A stretch of 64,000 nt of DNA, from contig OU015673.1 in the NCBI GenBank assembly GCA_907165275.2, forward strand, positions 325,001 through 389,000, read 5' to 3'. The position numbers were made by a program, and so were the translations under genes. Below, piece after piece: positions 46,081 to 57,073 of the stretch. Each line of letters starts with the position of its first letter. Position 1 is the stretch's first letter. This stretch comes from Zygaena filipendulae. Lineage: Eukaryota > Arthropoda > Insecta > Lepidoptera > Zygaenidae. The notes below the pieces were generated by a model that searched no databases, was not told the DNA's origin, and was given only the letters and a program-made list of their open reading frames with translations.

Positions 46081-47052
46081 TTAAATATTATTAAAAATAT
46101 CTTTTAAGTCGCTTTCAGATCGGATACGGTGAGCTAGTTGGTTTTCTGCTTTTCGGGCGTACACCCTGCCGTCTCGCGTCCACACGAACTTCCACCCGGC
46201 AAGCCCAGCTCTGGCGCGGGCGTCGCGGAACAACTGCCGATTCAGCTTGGTGAGCCGCTCGTTGACGTAGAACCGCTGCGGCTGCCCGGCGAGGCCCATG
46301 TCGGCGGTGGTGGCGCCGCGGCGCACGCGCGCGGCGCGCAGCAGCTCGGCACGGGTGGCGCGCCGGCACAGCCGCACGGCGATGGGGCGCGGCCGCTCGC
46401 CCTCCGCTCGCCGCGGGCCCGCTCGTTCCGCGAACACTATGTCGCGCTCGTCGAAAGTGACGCCTAGCTTGGCGCCGATGAGCCCCACCAAGTGCTCGAC
46501 GTTCTCGCCCTGCTGCTCGGGAACGTTAGTTATTTGGACATCACCGAGCAGAAAATCTTGATCCTTGTCGTTGAGCTCCTTTTGGAGGCTCTCGACCGTA
46601 TTTTCAAGGGCCTGTGTGTCCGCACAGAACGCGTTCTCAGCGATTTTTGTCTCGACGGCATCTACCCGCGTAGAAAGCTCACCGATTTTTTGGTTGACGA
46701 ACGTCAACGACGACTCCATACGCTCGAGTCTTCTTTCCAGCTCCGTCATCTTTCCGCACAACTCCTGTCTAAACAGGCGCATCTCAGCCACCAAGTCGGC
46801 GATGGATAGCGCTTGCGCTACCGGCTCGGGCGAACCCCGTGCACTGGCCCCGTCTTTCGTCGGCGTCTGCGGCTCCTTGTGGCGGGGCAACGAGCGGCGC
46901 CTGCACTCGGGGCAGCCCCAGTCCCGAGGGACCGACGATGCAGCCCCGAGTGCGACGCAGCTGCGGTGATAAGTGCCCGCACACTTTATGATGCTGCAGG
47001 TAACACCTTCCACTCGTGCCACAAATTTTCCGCACGACAGGCACTTTGACAT
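46081..47052 (-). CDS. LINE ORF1 protein (zinc finger, coiled coil, RNA-binding domain)
   Basis: This 323-residue RNA-binding protein would package LINE RNA. Seen: a PHD-like zinc finger at residues 4-50 with the order C4-C7-C19-C24-H29-C32-C47-C50; a heptad-rich stretch (ELERRLERMESSLTFV, about 95-170) expected to form a trimeric or dimeric coiled coil; then an RRM-like L1-ORF1-type region beginning near DVQITNVPE; and a basic C-terminal part ending RSESDLKDIFNNI. The first ATG is 47052; the frame is open 41 codons above without ATG. The 46200-46450 stretch is strikingly CG-rich compared with its surroundings. ORF1 with a PHD finger is known in CR1-group LINEs. Confidence 0.88.
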   Translation of the reverse strand: MSKCLSCGKFVARVEGVTCSIIKCAGTYHRSCVALGAASSVPRDWGCPECRRRSLPRHKEPQTPTKDGASARGSPEPVAQALSIADLVAEMRLFRQELCGKMTELERRLERMESSLTFVNQKIGELSTRVDAVETKIAENAFCADTQALENTVESLQKELNDKDQDFLLGDVQITNVPEQQGENVEHLVGLIGAKLGVTFDERDIVFAERAGPRRAEGERPRPIAVRLCRRATRAELLRAARVRRGATTADMGLAGQPQRFYVNERLTKLNRQLFRDARARAGLAGWKFVWTRDGRVYARKAENQLAHRIRSESDLKDIFNNI

Positions 47053-47670
47053 GGTAAATTGGGTAATACGATTTAAAAGTGTCTTACTTAAAATAAATAA
47101 AGGATTCAAACGAGTAAATTTGTCTACACTGTACAAGTGTACACAAATACCAATAAGTAATGTGTAGTGATACACCGAAGTAATTTTATTTTAATTGCCA
47201 AAGACAATACGACACATAAAAACACAATAACGCACTTTTTCACAATGGGAATTGAAACTTTACGGAGACCGGATGGCTGGTGCCCACATCTGTTTGCAAT
47301 TAGGATTTTAATACAAAGGATTCCGAGCGTTGTCTTGGACCCAAGAAAAAATATACTTATGAAGGAAAGAAAAGAAAAAAAACTATTGTAATAAAAAATA
47401 AAATAAGATAAAATAAAAAAATGTAGAATAGGAATGCAGAGATTTAAACTAAATGCACGTCTGCTCACTGTGACCCGTTGGGTTTTCTTTTCTTATTTCA
47501 CTTTAACATTTCAAAACACAAAATGTAATCGTTACCACACAAAATAAGCTCTTAAACTAAACTAAATAATACATCCATAGTAAATAATAAATATAAAAGT
47601 TTGCATGGATGGACGAAATTCGATTGAATTTGCCAAAATTATCGCGGGTAAAACCTCTGAGAACAGCTAA

Positions 47671-47862
47671 TCCTTAATAATATTATAATTTTTTTGCGTT
47701 TGTTTGTTACGCTTTCACGCTTTAACAGCTCTACCGATCATCGTGAAATTTTGCATGCATGTTTTCAGGGGTACCGAGAAGAACAAAGAGTGATTTTTAT
47801 CTCGGAATTCTCGCAGAAACTCCTAAATTATCGATCGTAGATGAAACCTCGGAGAATTAGTA
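47671..47862 (+). mobile_element. Helitron-like element
   Basis: TCCTTAATAATATTATAAT start, GTTTGTTACGCTTTCACG, CTCGGAATTCTCGCAG; the CG-rich hairpin is mutated. Confidence 0.65.
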
Positions 47863-47877
47863 TTTATATAAATACTA

Positions 47878-47962
47878 AACACCTAGAATCAGAGTAAACA
47901 CCAATGTTCTTCACTTAAATTTTGACCCTAAAAACCTTACCACAACACCATTGGTGCTGTCA
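47878..47962 (-). mobile_element. tRNA-derived SINE, internally deleted
   Basis: Minus strand GACAGCACCAATGGTGTTGT and tail TGTTTACTCTGATTCTAGG; the B-box region is gone. Confidence 0.6.
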
Positions 47963-48074
47963 ATTCTTCCATTTTCCAAATTAAACAAAACGTTAAATTT
48001 TAATTAATAAATATGACAACAGAATTGTCGTTAACACCACAATCAAAATGAATTGACTAGAGAGGACATGTGGG

Positions 48075-48800
48075 CGGGGCAGGCGCGCCATGGTGCAAAG
48101 GAAGTCAGAACAAAACGCTCGCGCTCTAAAAACTTCTTTTCCTGGCATCCCAATTATATTTTCCACGATATTTCCAAAACTGTGAACTACATTGACTGAA
48201 TAAAAACATAACTAAATGGTGTTTTATATTTCGTTACGTTGATGAATGGTTTTTTTAATACAGTTGCTCAAAAAGTGGCGTATTGCAGGGACGTTTAGCG
48301 TTCGGGATGTGGGCTATTACATACTCGAGCTTTTTGTTTACCTTTCCCGAACTCGTGCGTTCTCTTTGCCAACTGTCAAAAATGGCGACACGACTTTGAC
48401 ACACTTTTTGCATTGCGAAACGTAGGTTTCGCATTACTAATACGACTAGCGCCATCTCTTGATCACAGTTGGAACTTAGTTGACTTTGTTGTGTTTTTGA
48501 TATTTTATTAAATTGCTTAATTTTTTCGTAACTGTATTAAAAATAGTTGTTCAGTACACGTGCAGAACCGTCATTGCAACTAGTTCCGACTGTCAACCCT
48601 CACCTTCGGCTGCGCCTCGGCTCGGGTAGACATTTGTCGGAACTCTTTGCAATGACAGGCTTTCCGCACTTATAATGAAATATACTATTTACGTGTCATC
48701 ACATAGTTTTACGTACGAAAATCGCTCGGCTACACGTGATTTTCATTTGTTTTCACGCAAAGTCGAGTTGATGTCCTTTCTATCTGTTCTGTGGTCGTCA
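48075..48800 (+). repeat. second copy of the 41107 repeat, split by an insert
   Basis: Left part 48075-48245 and right part about 48715-48800 match the 41107 copy. The 460-base insert ends in inverted words TCATTGCAA.TAGTTCCGAC / GTCGGAACTCTTTGCAATGA near 48570-48655, so a second element probably landed here. Confidence 0.6.
48565..48665. repeat. inverted repeat at end of insert
   Basis: TCATTGCAACTAGTTCCGAC and GTCGGAACTCTTTGCAATGA are 40-odd bases apart with CTTCGGCTGCGCCTCGG between; probable MITE end. Confidence 0.6.
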
Positions 48801-49254
48801 AAACGCGAGTCGCGACTCATCTATCCCGCGATGTGGGTCAAGCGCCCTCTGTCGGCGCTGCTTCAAACAGCTTGTGACGACGGGCAATTTGCCCCGCGCA
48901 CTGAGTGGCTTCACCACTCCACCGGCCCCGCTCCCACACGAGCCATGAGCGGGTAGTTTGTGCCACCGCCCCCCGTCATTACCGCTTTTGTGCGGTCTAA
49001 TTGTCGCTGTCGAAACGCGAGCGTGTGAAGGGAATTTTTGTTTTTTTTTTTTTTTGGTTAGGGTACCAGTGTTTTTGCTGGCTCTATAGGTGATCGAGAG
49101 CCTCTGTTAGTACCGGATGGGTGATAGCTTTGGCATCCTTATCGCAGTGAAACTACTCTATCGGGGTAGATATAGAAGTAGGAGAGCTCGCGCCTCGTGT
49201 ATGGGTATTCGGAAGTTGTTATACCGAAGTCATATAATTAATACCCATAATATA

Positions 49255-49473
49255 TCCTACTAATATTATAAACGCGAAAGTTTGTAAGTATGTATGTTTG
49301 GATGGATGGATGGATGTTTGTTACTCTTTCACGCAAAAACTACTGGATGGGTTTAAATGAAACTTTACAATAATATAGCTTATACATCAGATTGACTCAT
49401 AGGGTACTTTTTATCCCTGAATTCCCGCGGGAACTCTGAAATTAACGCGGGTGAAAACGCGGGGTACAGCTAG
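49255..49473 (+). mobile_element. Helitron-like element with GGAT microsatellite, complete
   Basis: Almost identical to the copy at 31824: TCCTACTAATATTATAAACG start, three GGAT units, CTAG end. One TC...CTAG unit between A and T. Confidence 0.85.
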
Positions 49474-49865
49474 TATTATATATTATGTGGTACATTTAGT
49501 TAGTATGCTTATGAGTTTTTTCCGCTGTTAATTTGTGCTTTTTTAATGAAACCTTTTGCTTTAATGCAAAACAAGGAAAGGTATCCATTTAAAATCATAA
49601 ACTCACTTGATATAATAAACAAAAAAAAAAACAAGGATTATGATCTCTATACCACTGGTTGTTGGAGATGTTTAGAAAGCTAAATTAGGCTGTAGAGGAC
49701 AAGCCAGATTAATCGTCGCCACTCATTTATTGAACAAAAGACTCTCGACCAGAGAACTCGCTCATTCTTTTAATGAAAAAAGGAGAGCTTAATAAGCTCG
49801 AAATGTTCAAAGGTCGGTAACATAAAAGAGGCTTTGCACTTAGTTTCATAAGCTTCTGATATTAT

Positions 49866-50010
49866 AATCCTTACAAATAATGTAAATTAGGAATGTGATT
49901 TTTGTTTGTTTATAACGTTTTTACGTCTTACCTAACTACACAAATCATCGTAAAATTTCACATACACCTTGTCATACATACCTACTGTGTACTGTTCCCG
50001 AGGAATAAAA
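49866..50010 (+). mobile_element. Helitron-like 5' fragment
   Basis: TAATCCTTACAAATAATGTA, GTTTGTTTATAACG, AATTTCACATACACCTTGTC. Confidence 0.5.
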
Positions 50011-50159
50011 ATTGCTAAACAAAATCTACACTAACATAAGTTAAGCCGCAGGCACCGGCTTATGTAATAATAAATAAATGATAAAAAAAATAATAGATTT
50101 AGATTCGGTAGAACTCATTTCCACTTCGATTCTAATCCCACTTCAGATCAATCCGCAGC

Positions 50160-50195
50160 CAGATGCTACGCCGTAGCAAGCGTCTACGTAGATGA
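50160..50195. repeat. CTACG/CGTAG-rich cluster 4
   Basis: GATGCTACGCCGTAGC and GCGTCTACGTAGATG. Confidence 0.6.
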
Positions 50196-50202
50196 AAGTT
50201 AG

Positions 50203-50335
50203 AAAAACAATTGAATGAATGAATGAATAAATGAAAAACACTTTATTGAACACCACAAACAGTACAATAAAAAAAATATTTAGAAACAGTAAGTATTAAG
50301 TGGCTCCAAATCTATATGTATCTAAACCTGCAGTT
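50203..50335 (-). mobile_element. LINE 3' tail with GAAT repeat
   Basis: GAATGAATGAATGAATAAATG then AACACTTTATTGAACACCAC. The simple tail and AATAAA-like word in reverse suggest a 5'-truncated CR1-group copy. Confidence 0.5.
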
Positions 50336-50914
50336 CAACTACGTAACTTTTTTCCATCATTTTTCGATTTCTATCAGATTCAGAAACATAGCAGTTTTGT
50401 GATTCATAAATAGAAAAGAATAGAATACAATGCTACAATTTTTGTAGCATGTTGATTTGGGTTGATTACTAGAAATTGTAGGTGTTAAAACGTGCTGCAT
50501 AATAATTACATAATCACCATGTTTACAACATTGCAACTGAATAATGACAGCAACAAAGGTTGCAATATAATAGAATTTCTATCGATATTTTTTTGGACTT
50601 TGTCGTTCTTATAAAATACAGTTCTAGTATCGTTGAAATACAACCTCTGTGCATGCCCGAATCCACTAAGACAGGAATCGTATATTAGTTATTTTTATTG
50701 CCGCCGTTGTAAAAAGGCGTTTCCGGCGAAAAGCTTGGCTTTCGTTGGCAGCGGTTGTGATAGGGCGCAATAAAAAGCTCCCGTGTTTAGCTTTTATTTG
50801 GTACAAGCCGATGTTGTTGCGTTGTAGGTGTAACTTTATAGCAACTTTACTGTTACCTATACCTTAAAGTAAAAACAAGTACAGTTCTTGATAGTACCAA
50901 GTAATAACTCGATG

Positions 50915-51015
50915 TAACGACCCCATTGGCCCAGTAGGTCACCATGCCTACCCGCTAATCAAGAGGTTCCGGATTCGGTTCCCAGTGGGGATGGGGTTTG
51001 TGTGGTGACCACAGG
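50915..51015 (+). mobile_element. second type of tRNA-derived SINE head
   Basis: TTGGCCCAGTAGGTCACC resembles an A-box and GGTTCCGGATTCGGTTCCC a B-box. Not related to the 3360 family in the visible tail. Confidence 0.5.
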
Positions 51016-51567
51016 GTTCCACTTTTCGGGTTTCGGGTTCCAAAATCGATTCAGTAGGTCCAGAGACGTCACAAACTCACAATTCACAAGCTTTTCCTAT
51101 CACTGTCGCTATAAAGTTGTTTTCCGTTTTTTTTTTTGTTTCGCCAAATTTTTAAAACAAACTGAAACGAAAACAATAGGCAGTATCGTGAGACGTTGCA
51201 CGTTTTGTTGAAACGACACAGGACACTTCGTTGGTCGTTAATCCAAAGTAGTGAGTCTACGTAGGTACCTGCCGACTTGAACTTGTGCAATCACGACTTG
51301 TGTTTAGTTAGATTGACTCGTATATATCGATTCAATCACACTAAAGCGTGTTTTAGGTGTATAACTGTATATATAGGTAACTAGTTAGTTACTGTTGGTT
51401 TATTGGGCAATCCGAACACGTGAATGGCCGGATTAGATTGCCCATAAACAGTAGAGACGTATGTAATTGAATTTATAATTATGTTAATTACAATACAACA
51501 CTGGACGATATTGTCGATGGCTTAACCAGATGAGACAATGTTACAATCGTACACATTCGATTGTCTT

Positions 51568-51899
51568 AATGGGCATGTTGACTAATTTTTATTTTTTAGT
51601 CCGTCTTGTAGATTATTAAAAAATATTGGACACGTATTTTTTCTTTTTTTACGTAATCAAAAAATAACGGCGATATATTGAGTTGAAATTTCGCGTGACG
51701 TCACTATTCTGACAGTTTGTATGGCGGTTTTGCGGTTAGTGACGTCACGACCTCCTCATCCTAAACTTTAATGTGCTTTATCTCTGTATATTTTAATTTA
51801 TTTTAAAAAGCAAAAAATACGTGTCTATTGTTTTTTTTATTTTCTAAGTGACGGACTAATTAGAATTTTGATTTTCAATAGTAGTCAACATCCCTATTG
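51568..51899 (+). mobile_element. CRE-bearing MITE, copy 5
   Basis: Full-length copy with AATGGGCATGTTGAC start and GTCAACATCCCTATTG end; both TGACGTCA octamers. Confidence 0.9.
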
Positions 51900-52384
51900 C
51901 ACTTGTTATTAAACTATTACTTGCAGCTTTGTCTCGTTTGGTATTCAAAATTGATCTTGAATAATTTTCACACAAAATATACCTACCATACTTACAGGTT
52001 GCAGGTTATAAACATTATTTTTGGCGTAAACAAATTCATTAAAATTGAGCGAGATGCCAACGTGACGATGAACCATACTGTAAGGGTTATTCAAACCTCT
52101 TGCCTTTGTATAACGGCTGGTACGTAGACAAATCAAATGCAGATGTGTCACCCATTTAAATCCACATTCTTCTTGAACATTTTCTCCGTTATTTATCAGT
52201 GGTTTTTAATTATTTTTTTATTATTTACATTTAAGTATTAATTATTTATTATCGAGGTCTTAAATAGGTCTCTCGTTTAACTTAACACACTGTATAAAAA
52301 GATTTTTATATGCAACATACTTTTTTATCGCAGAAAAATAAATAATTACCTATTATGCTTACTAAAAATAAAACTTTATTTTAG
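51900..52384. other. AT-rich intron-like DNA
   Basis: Nothing supported. Confidence 0.5.
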
Positions 52385-52790
52385 GAAAATGTATCTATTT
52401 ACCTGCAAAAATGCAGAAATCAGTGCATTTTAGAGCAAAACTGCCAACATTACGCGGCAAGGAGGTGGTTTCGGTTTTTTTTTCTCTAACCATAAACTCT
52501 TTCGCATTTCGAGTCGAGCACTTAACTTTTCACCGCCATACTTCACGGTGCGCGGGCGGGGGAGGGCGGGCGGGCGGCTGCGGCACTCGCAAATAATTCT
52601 CTAAAACGCTGCCAATCTGTGCCTCGGAATTGCGGGCAATTTTCGGAATAGAGGCACTGAGCACTCCCCGGAGTTGTGGGAGTTGCGTCTGCATTAGCTG
52701 GTAGGCGGTGTGCGACCAATTGTCACGGAATTGGGCGACGAAAATTGTCAATTCCAAGACGAAATTCACTCTACGATTACCCATTCGGGC
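52385..52790. other. CG-rich unique patch with a short shared repeat word
   Basis: Holds a GGGCGGGGGAGGGCGGGCGG run near 52550 and otherwise unique sequence to 52790. Its first part (AAAATGCAGAAATCAGTGCA, CAACATTACGCGGC) resembles 60784-60835. No convincing exon. Confidence 0.4.
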
Positions 52791-53429
52791 GAGTAATTTG
52801 TACTGTTCTGGTTACTGTGTACTAATACTAACAATTGGATTATGATGATTTGAACAAAACAAATTTCAACAAAATAATTTGTGCTTTTCATGGTTCAACA
52901 TTCGAATTTCTTAAAAACTATCTCACAATACAAATGCGATCCTGGTGCATCCCGCGGGAATATAAACTTTAAACTAATATACATAACGTTCAAAATTTCA
53001 GTTAAAAACCGAGTAAAACTCCCTTTAGCCAAATTCTTAGCTAGATTTTTTTGTTACCAGCCAGAAAACAATTAGTTGTATTTTTATATTTACAATAATT
53101 TTTTTACTCAAATAAAATTGTACTTATGTTTAATGGACTATAAACTAAGTGAAAACCCAACCAAAATGTTTTACTCCACAAATACAGGATGCTGCATTAA
53201 TCTAACGATTATGGTAGGTACAGGGTGTTGATGTTGACTTGCGCCGTCGAGGGATAGCGGGCGTCGTTTCTGAGCTATAATAGCACTATAAATGTGTGCA
53301 GACAAACAATCGTATTAAACAGTTTGCTATTGTTTTAGCTGACCATTCATTTTTATGTTATCATAAGTGTCTACACTTTGTACGAAAGCATAATCCAATA
53401 TTAAATGTGTTTGTTTCTGAAAGGTTTTT

Positions 53430-53526
53430 CGCCTTAACTACTCAACTTATCGGCATTAAATTTTACGCACACGTACACAAGGAAAAAGGATGCTTTTTAT
53501 CCCGGTGAAACCGCATGTAACAGGTA
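53430..53526 (+). mobile_element. Helitron-like fragment
   Basis: CGCCTTAACTACTCAAC then GCTTTTTATCCCGGTGAAAC and CAGGTAG; hairpin left arm deleted. Confidence 0.5.
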
Positions 53527-54587
53527 GTTATTAATATAAATTAAAATTAATTTCTGTTAATAAAGGCGTTTGAGAAGGGCGTGGATCGATTTGGCTTATG
53601 TTTCCCTTTTTATTGTTTGTATTTGATAGTTATATAAAAGTTTCAGGGAAAGAAAATTAGGAAAAATTGCCCGGGGAATTCGGATAAACAAAAACCGATT
53701 TGCTTTGAAGGACTTTTGCTTTAAAATTTGAACAGGAAAACGTTTGTCAGGTCAGCTATGTACAAATAGGTATAATTATAAAACTTTAACTATTCTTTCT
53801 ATCAGTGTTACAAGCATCTCTGGAAAAGTTTGGGAGTTCTACTAAACTTGTCACAACATGTACCTATTTAGAAAACTTTATTGTTTCTTTCTTCTTTTTT
53901 CGCATATAATGCATTTAGCCAGTTTCAAGTAATTCGATCAATGTATTTTCTATAAAATGCTTCGTTGTACGGTTTTAAATTGCAAGCCACGGTACTATAG
54001 CTTGCAAGAACTTTCTCGGAGCTCGACATATATCTTCTTAAACCGTCACTGTGAAAATTATTGTTCAATACAACACATAACACAACAAAATCCATTTTTA
54101 ACCAATTTTTTTTTTTTCGACATGAAAATAAATGACCGAACCGCCATCTTTGATTCCCGCCAAAAATTTGAAAACTGTATTGAAATATTTTCAAACCAAT
54201 TTGACTATAACACTGTAGGTACTCTATAACCAGTCAAGAGCTAATAGCGAGCCATTAACAAGCGTCAGCCCAACTTCAAGCGACTACCAACGGTAACAAG
54301 ATTACAGCCCTAAATGGTTCCGTCAAAGGACTCCGCAATTTTCCGCCGGTAAAGGCGCGGTCCCACTGCGAGAGAGCACACGACACACTTTCAGGTGGGG
54401 TGCGTTTGTTGACGAGTTGATTCTTTTAGATAAATCGCTAGGAACGGAATCGCTTGACCATCTTACATATTTATACATATAAATAACATTGAAGTGCCTG
54501 TTTGTAATTCCAAATTAACAGCTTTTCACTAAATGCATATGAAAATTGTAGGTATACAGTACTTACATAAGAAAAACAATTTTTTTT

Positions 54588-54776
54588 TCTGTCCGTCTGT
54601 TTGTTTGTTCCAGCCAATCTCTGGAACAGCTGGACCGATTTTAACGGGACTTTTTCTGGCAGATAACTGATGTTGTGAGGAGTACCTAACTTAGGCTTCT
54701 TTTATTTTAGAAAAGATAGGTAGTTCCTGCGGGAATCCCAAAACTCACGCGGGTGAAACCCCGGGGCAAAGCATAG
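54588..54776 (+). mobile_element. Helitron-like element, long subfamily
   Basis: CTGGACCGATTTTAACGGGA, GATAACTGATGTTGTGAGG, CTCACGCGGGTGAAACCCCG; related to the 61590 copy. Confidence 0.65.
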
Positions 54777-55482
54777 GTATACCTATACATTATTACGTAT
54801 AATTTGTTCCCAAACAAAACTTTGTGTATTGAATTTGTAGATACGTATCTACACATAATTATGTCAAACATTTCAACTTAATCAATTTATCTTCATACAA
54901 CTGATCGAAAGTACAATGCGAACTTTTATCTAACAATGCTTCATTTGAATCATTTGTATTGAAAAGTACAGTCTCTGCAAAGCGGCTCCCTTATCTCCCT
55001 TTAGGTTACAATTTGTATCGAAAAATTCCAAAATCAATAAAGCTTTTTGTCGGAACAGTACAAGATCAGTCAGCATTGAAATCACGGCTTTGTTTTCATG
55101 AGTTCAAAGCACATTTTGAGATTCCGGATGCATACATTTTTCTTTCGTCTGCCATTTTGTTATATTTGAATGAACTCAATTCACGCTTATTATATCTTAG
55201 CTTCGTCCTTTTCATGGACCCTTTTTTGTGAAAGCATGTCTTTAATAAAACCAATTGAAAATCACGTCGTAAAGGAAGCATATACAATTCGAAATCGTAC
55301 GAATTTTTAAATATCACTGTGCTTTTTATAATTTTTGTACTTACGTATTTATTAGGTTGTATTAGTTTGTCCTGTATCTTTTAAGTTTCTTTTATTTCCA
55401 ACAACTTTCAAACGATACCAATTTTCTTTTTACACCGCAGACCCAATAAGCGAATATTGAAACTCTCGGAATCTCTATCTAT

Positions 55483-55681
55483 ATCTATACTAAATACTAT
55501 AAAGAGCAAGTTTGTGAGTTTGTGAGGTTATTGGGGGTAATCTCTGGATCTATTGAACCGATTTTGAAAATTCTTTCACCTATAGACAGCTACAGTGATT
55601 CTGAGTATTATAAGGTACTTTTTATTCCGGAATTCCCGCGGGAACTCCGAATTTTCTGTGGGTAAATCCACGGAGGAACAG
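55483..55681 (+). mobile_element. Helitron-like element
   Basis: ATACTAAATACTATAAAGAG, then GGAATTCCCGCGGGAACTCC and AGGAACAGCTA. Part of it (CTCTGGATCTACTGAACCG) is repeated again at 55685. Confidence 0.65.
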
Positions 55682-55774
55682 CTATCTCTGGATCTACTGA
55701 ACCGATTTTAAAAATTCTTTCACTTATAGGAAGCTACAGTGATCTTGAGTAACATAATTGACTTGAATTGAATT

Positions 55775-55892
55775 AATATCTCATTAAATGCCAACTAACA
55801 TTAATTTACTGAACGTCTCTGATTGCGGCAGTTTTGTTTTAAAAATCTATACTTAACTAAGTAATCATTAAAGTCGACTCTGAGTGCGGCCG
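55775..55892. mobile_element. half copy of the 30516 MITE
   Basis: Carries the stretch from TCTCATTAAATGCCAACTAA to CTCTGAGTGCGGCCG, nearly identical to the right half of the element at 30516-30754. The left half is missing. Confidence 0.82.
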
Positions 55893-55931
55893 TATGTCCT
55901 TCTTTGTACCCCTGACAGTAGTTTACGGTGA

Positions 55932-56103
55932 TTAGCTGTTCCCCGCATTAATTTCGGAGTTCCTGCGGGAATTCCGGGATAAAAACTATCCTATCTTTTA
56001 AGTTGGGCCAAATTACAACATAGTGCCAAATTTCATCATGATCAATTTAGTAGTTTAGAGGTCCATCGCGGACAAACAACGTGGCACGTAATTTATATAT
56101 ATT
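55932..56103 (-). mobile_element. Helitron-like element, fourth subfamily
   Basis: TAGCTGTTCCCCGCATTAAT, CTATCCTATCTTTTAAGTTG, GTCCATCGCGGACAAACAAC. Followed immediately by the head-to-head pair. Confidence 0.7.
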
Positions 56104-56104
56104 G

Positions 56105-56536
56105 TAGCTGTCCCCCGCGATTTCATCCGCGGTTATTTCGGAGTTCCCGCGGTAGTTGCGGGAAAAAAGTGCTGTAGTTTACGGTGATAAGCAGTTCTCC
56201 GCATTAATTCCGGAGTTCCCGCGGGAATTCCGAGATAAAAACTATCCTATCTTTTAATTTGGACCATATTATAAATGGTTACAAAATTTTAGGTGATTTA
56301 TATATATTAGATATATATAAATCACGTGTCACGTTGTTTGTCCGCGATGGACTCCGAAACTACTGAACGGATTTTAATAAAATTTTGCAACCATTTATAA
56401 TATGGTCCAACTTAAAAGATAGGATAGTTTTTATCCCGGAATTCCCTCGGGAACTGAAGGACATAGAGTACTTTTTTCCCGCAACCTCCGCGGGAACTCC
56501 GAAATTACCGCGGATGAAATCGCGGGGGACAGCTAG
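56105..56536. mobile_element. head-to-head pair of Helitron-like elements (large palindrome)
   Basis: The left copy runs reverse (AGCTGTCCCCCGCGATTTC) and the right copy forward (ATCGCGGGGGACAGCTAG), meeting at the 5' ends. The centre, 56293-56325, is a perfect 15-base inverted repeat around TAG. The arms differ by rearrangements in the left copy, which includes a second hairpin block at 56176. Confidence 0.8.
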
Positions 56537-56879
56537 TTAGATTATAAAAATAAACTACATTGTAATACAAACAAACCTTTTCTCTTTGAGTATTGATTAC
56601 AAAATGAACGTTTCTCTATCTATAACGTTCGATAGCTAATCAAAAAGGTTTGCTTGTAAGTAGATTGTGTCGAATGGTTCGCGTGCTATATCTGAATAGG
56701 TCGCTGTCACGCGAGCCCCGACTTTACCTGTAATTTATGTACCGATTGCTAGTTACTTACTACCCTGTTACAGCGCTGATGGTCTAGAATTCTAGATTTA
56801 GAACTGCCTTGTTTCTTTTTTGTTTCGAATCAAGCGTGTTGTATTTTACTATAGTTGTTCTCTGCGGTTTCACTCGTGT

Positions 56880-57073
56880 CAATGGGCTTATCAACCAAAT
56901 TTTAGTTTTTAGTTCGTATTGTAGATTAATAAAAGATATTGGACACGTATTTTTTTTACGCACCCAATAAAAAAAAACCGAGATAAATTAAGTCGAAATG
57001 TCGCGTGACGTCACGCCGTTCTACAGTTTAGTACATTAATCTACAAGACGGACTAAACAGAATTTTGATTTCA
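56880..57073 (+). mobile_element. CRE-bearing MITE, internally deleted copy
   Basis: Keeps CAATGGGCTTATCAACC, the GGACACGTATTTTTTT word, a single TGACGTCA and an AATCTACAAGACGGAC stretch, so both arms survive with a shortened middle of different sequence. Confidence 0.7.

Larger units (their letters stand above)
42131..47400 (-). mobile_element. near-complete CR1/jockey-type LINE
   Basis: A non-LTR retrotransposon with two apparently intact frames (ORF1 and ORF2), a 3' end with an AATAAA-like signal and a simple tail of TTTC units (GAAA on the plus strand, 42131-42152) as in CR1-group elements. It has no LTRs. The 5' limit was not fixed; I place it near 47400 because ORF1 starts at 47052 and a plausible leader precedes it. 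It lies 450 bases downstream of the complexin exon, antisense to it. Confidence 0.88.

Noticed and set aside
46115..46969. Several open frames over LINE ORF1 on both strands
   Set aside because: They are shadows caused by the CG-rich coding sequence of ORF1.
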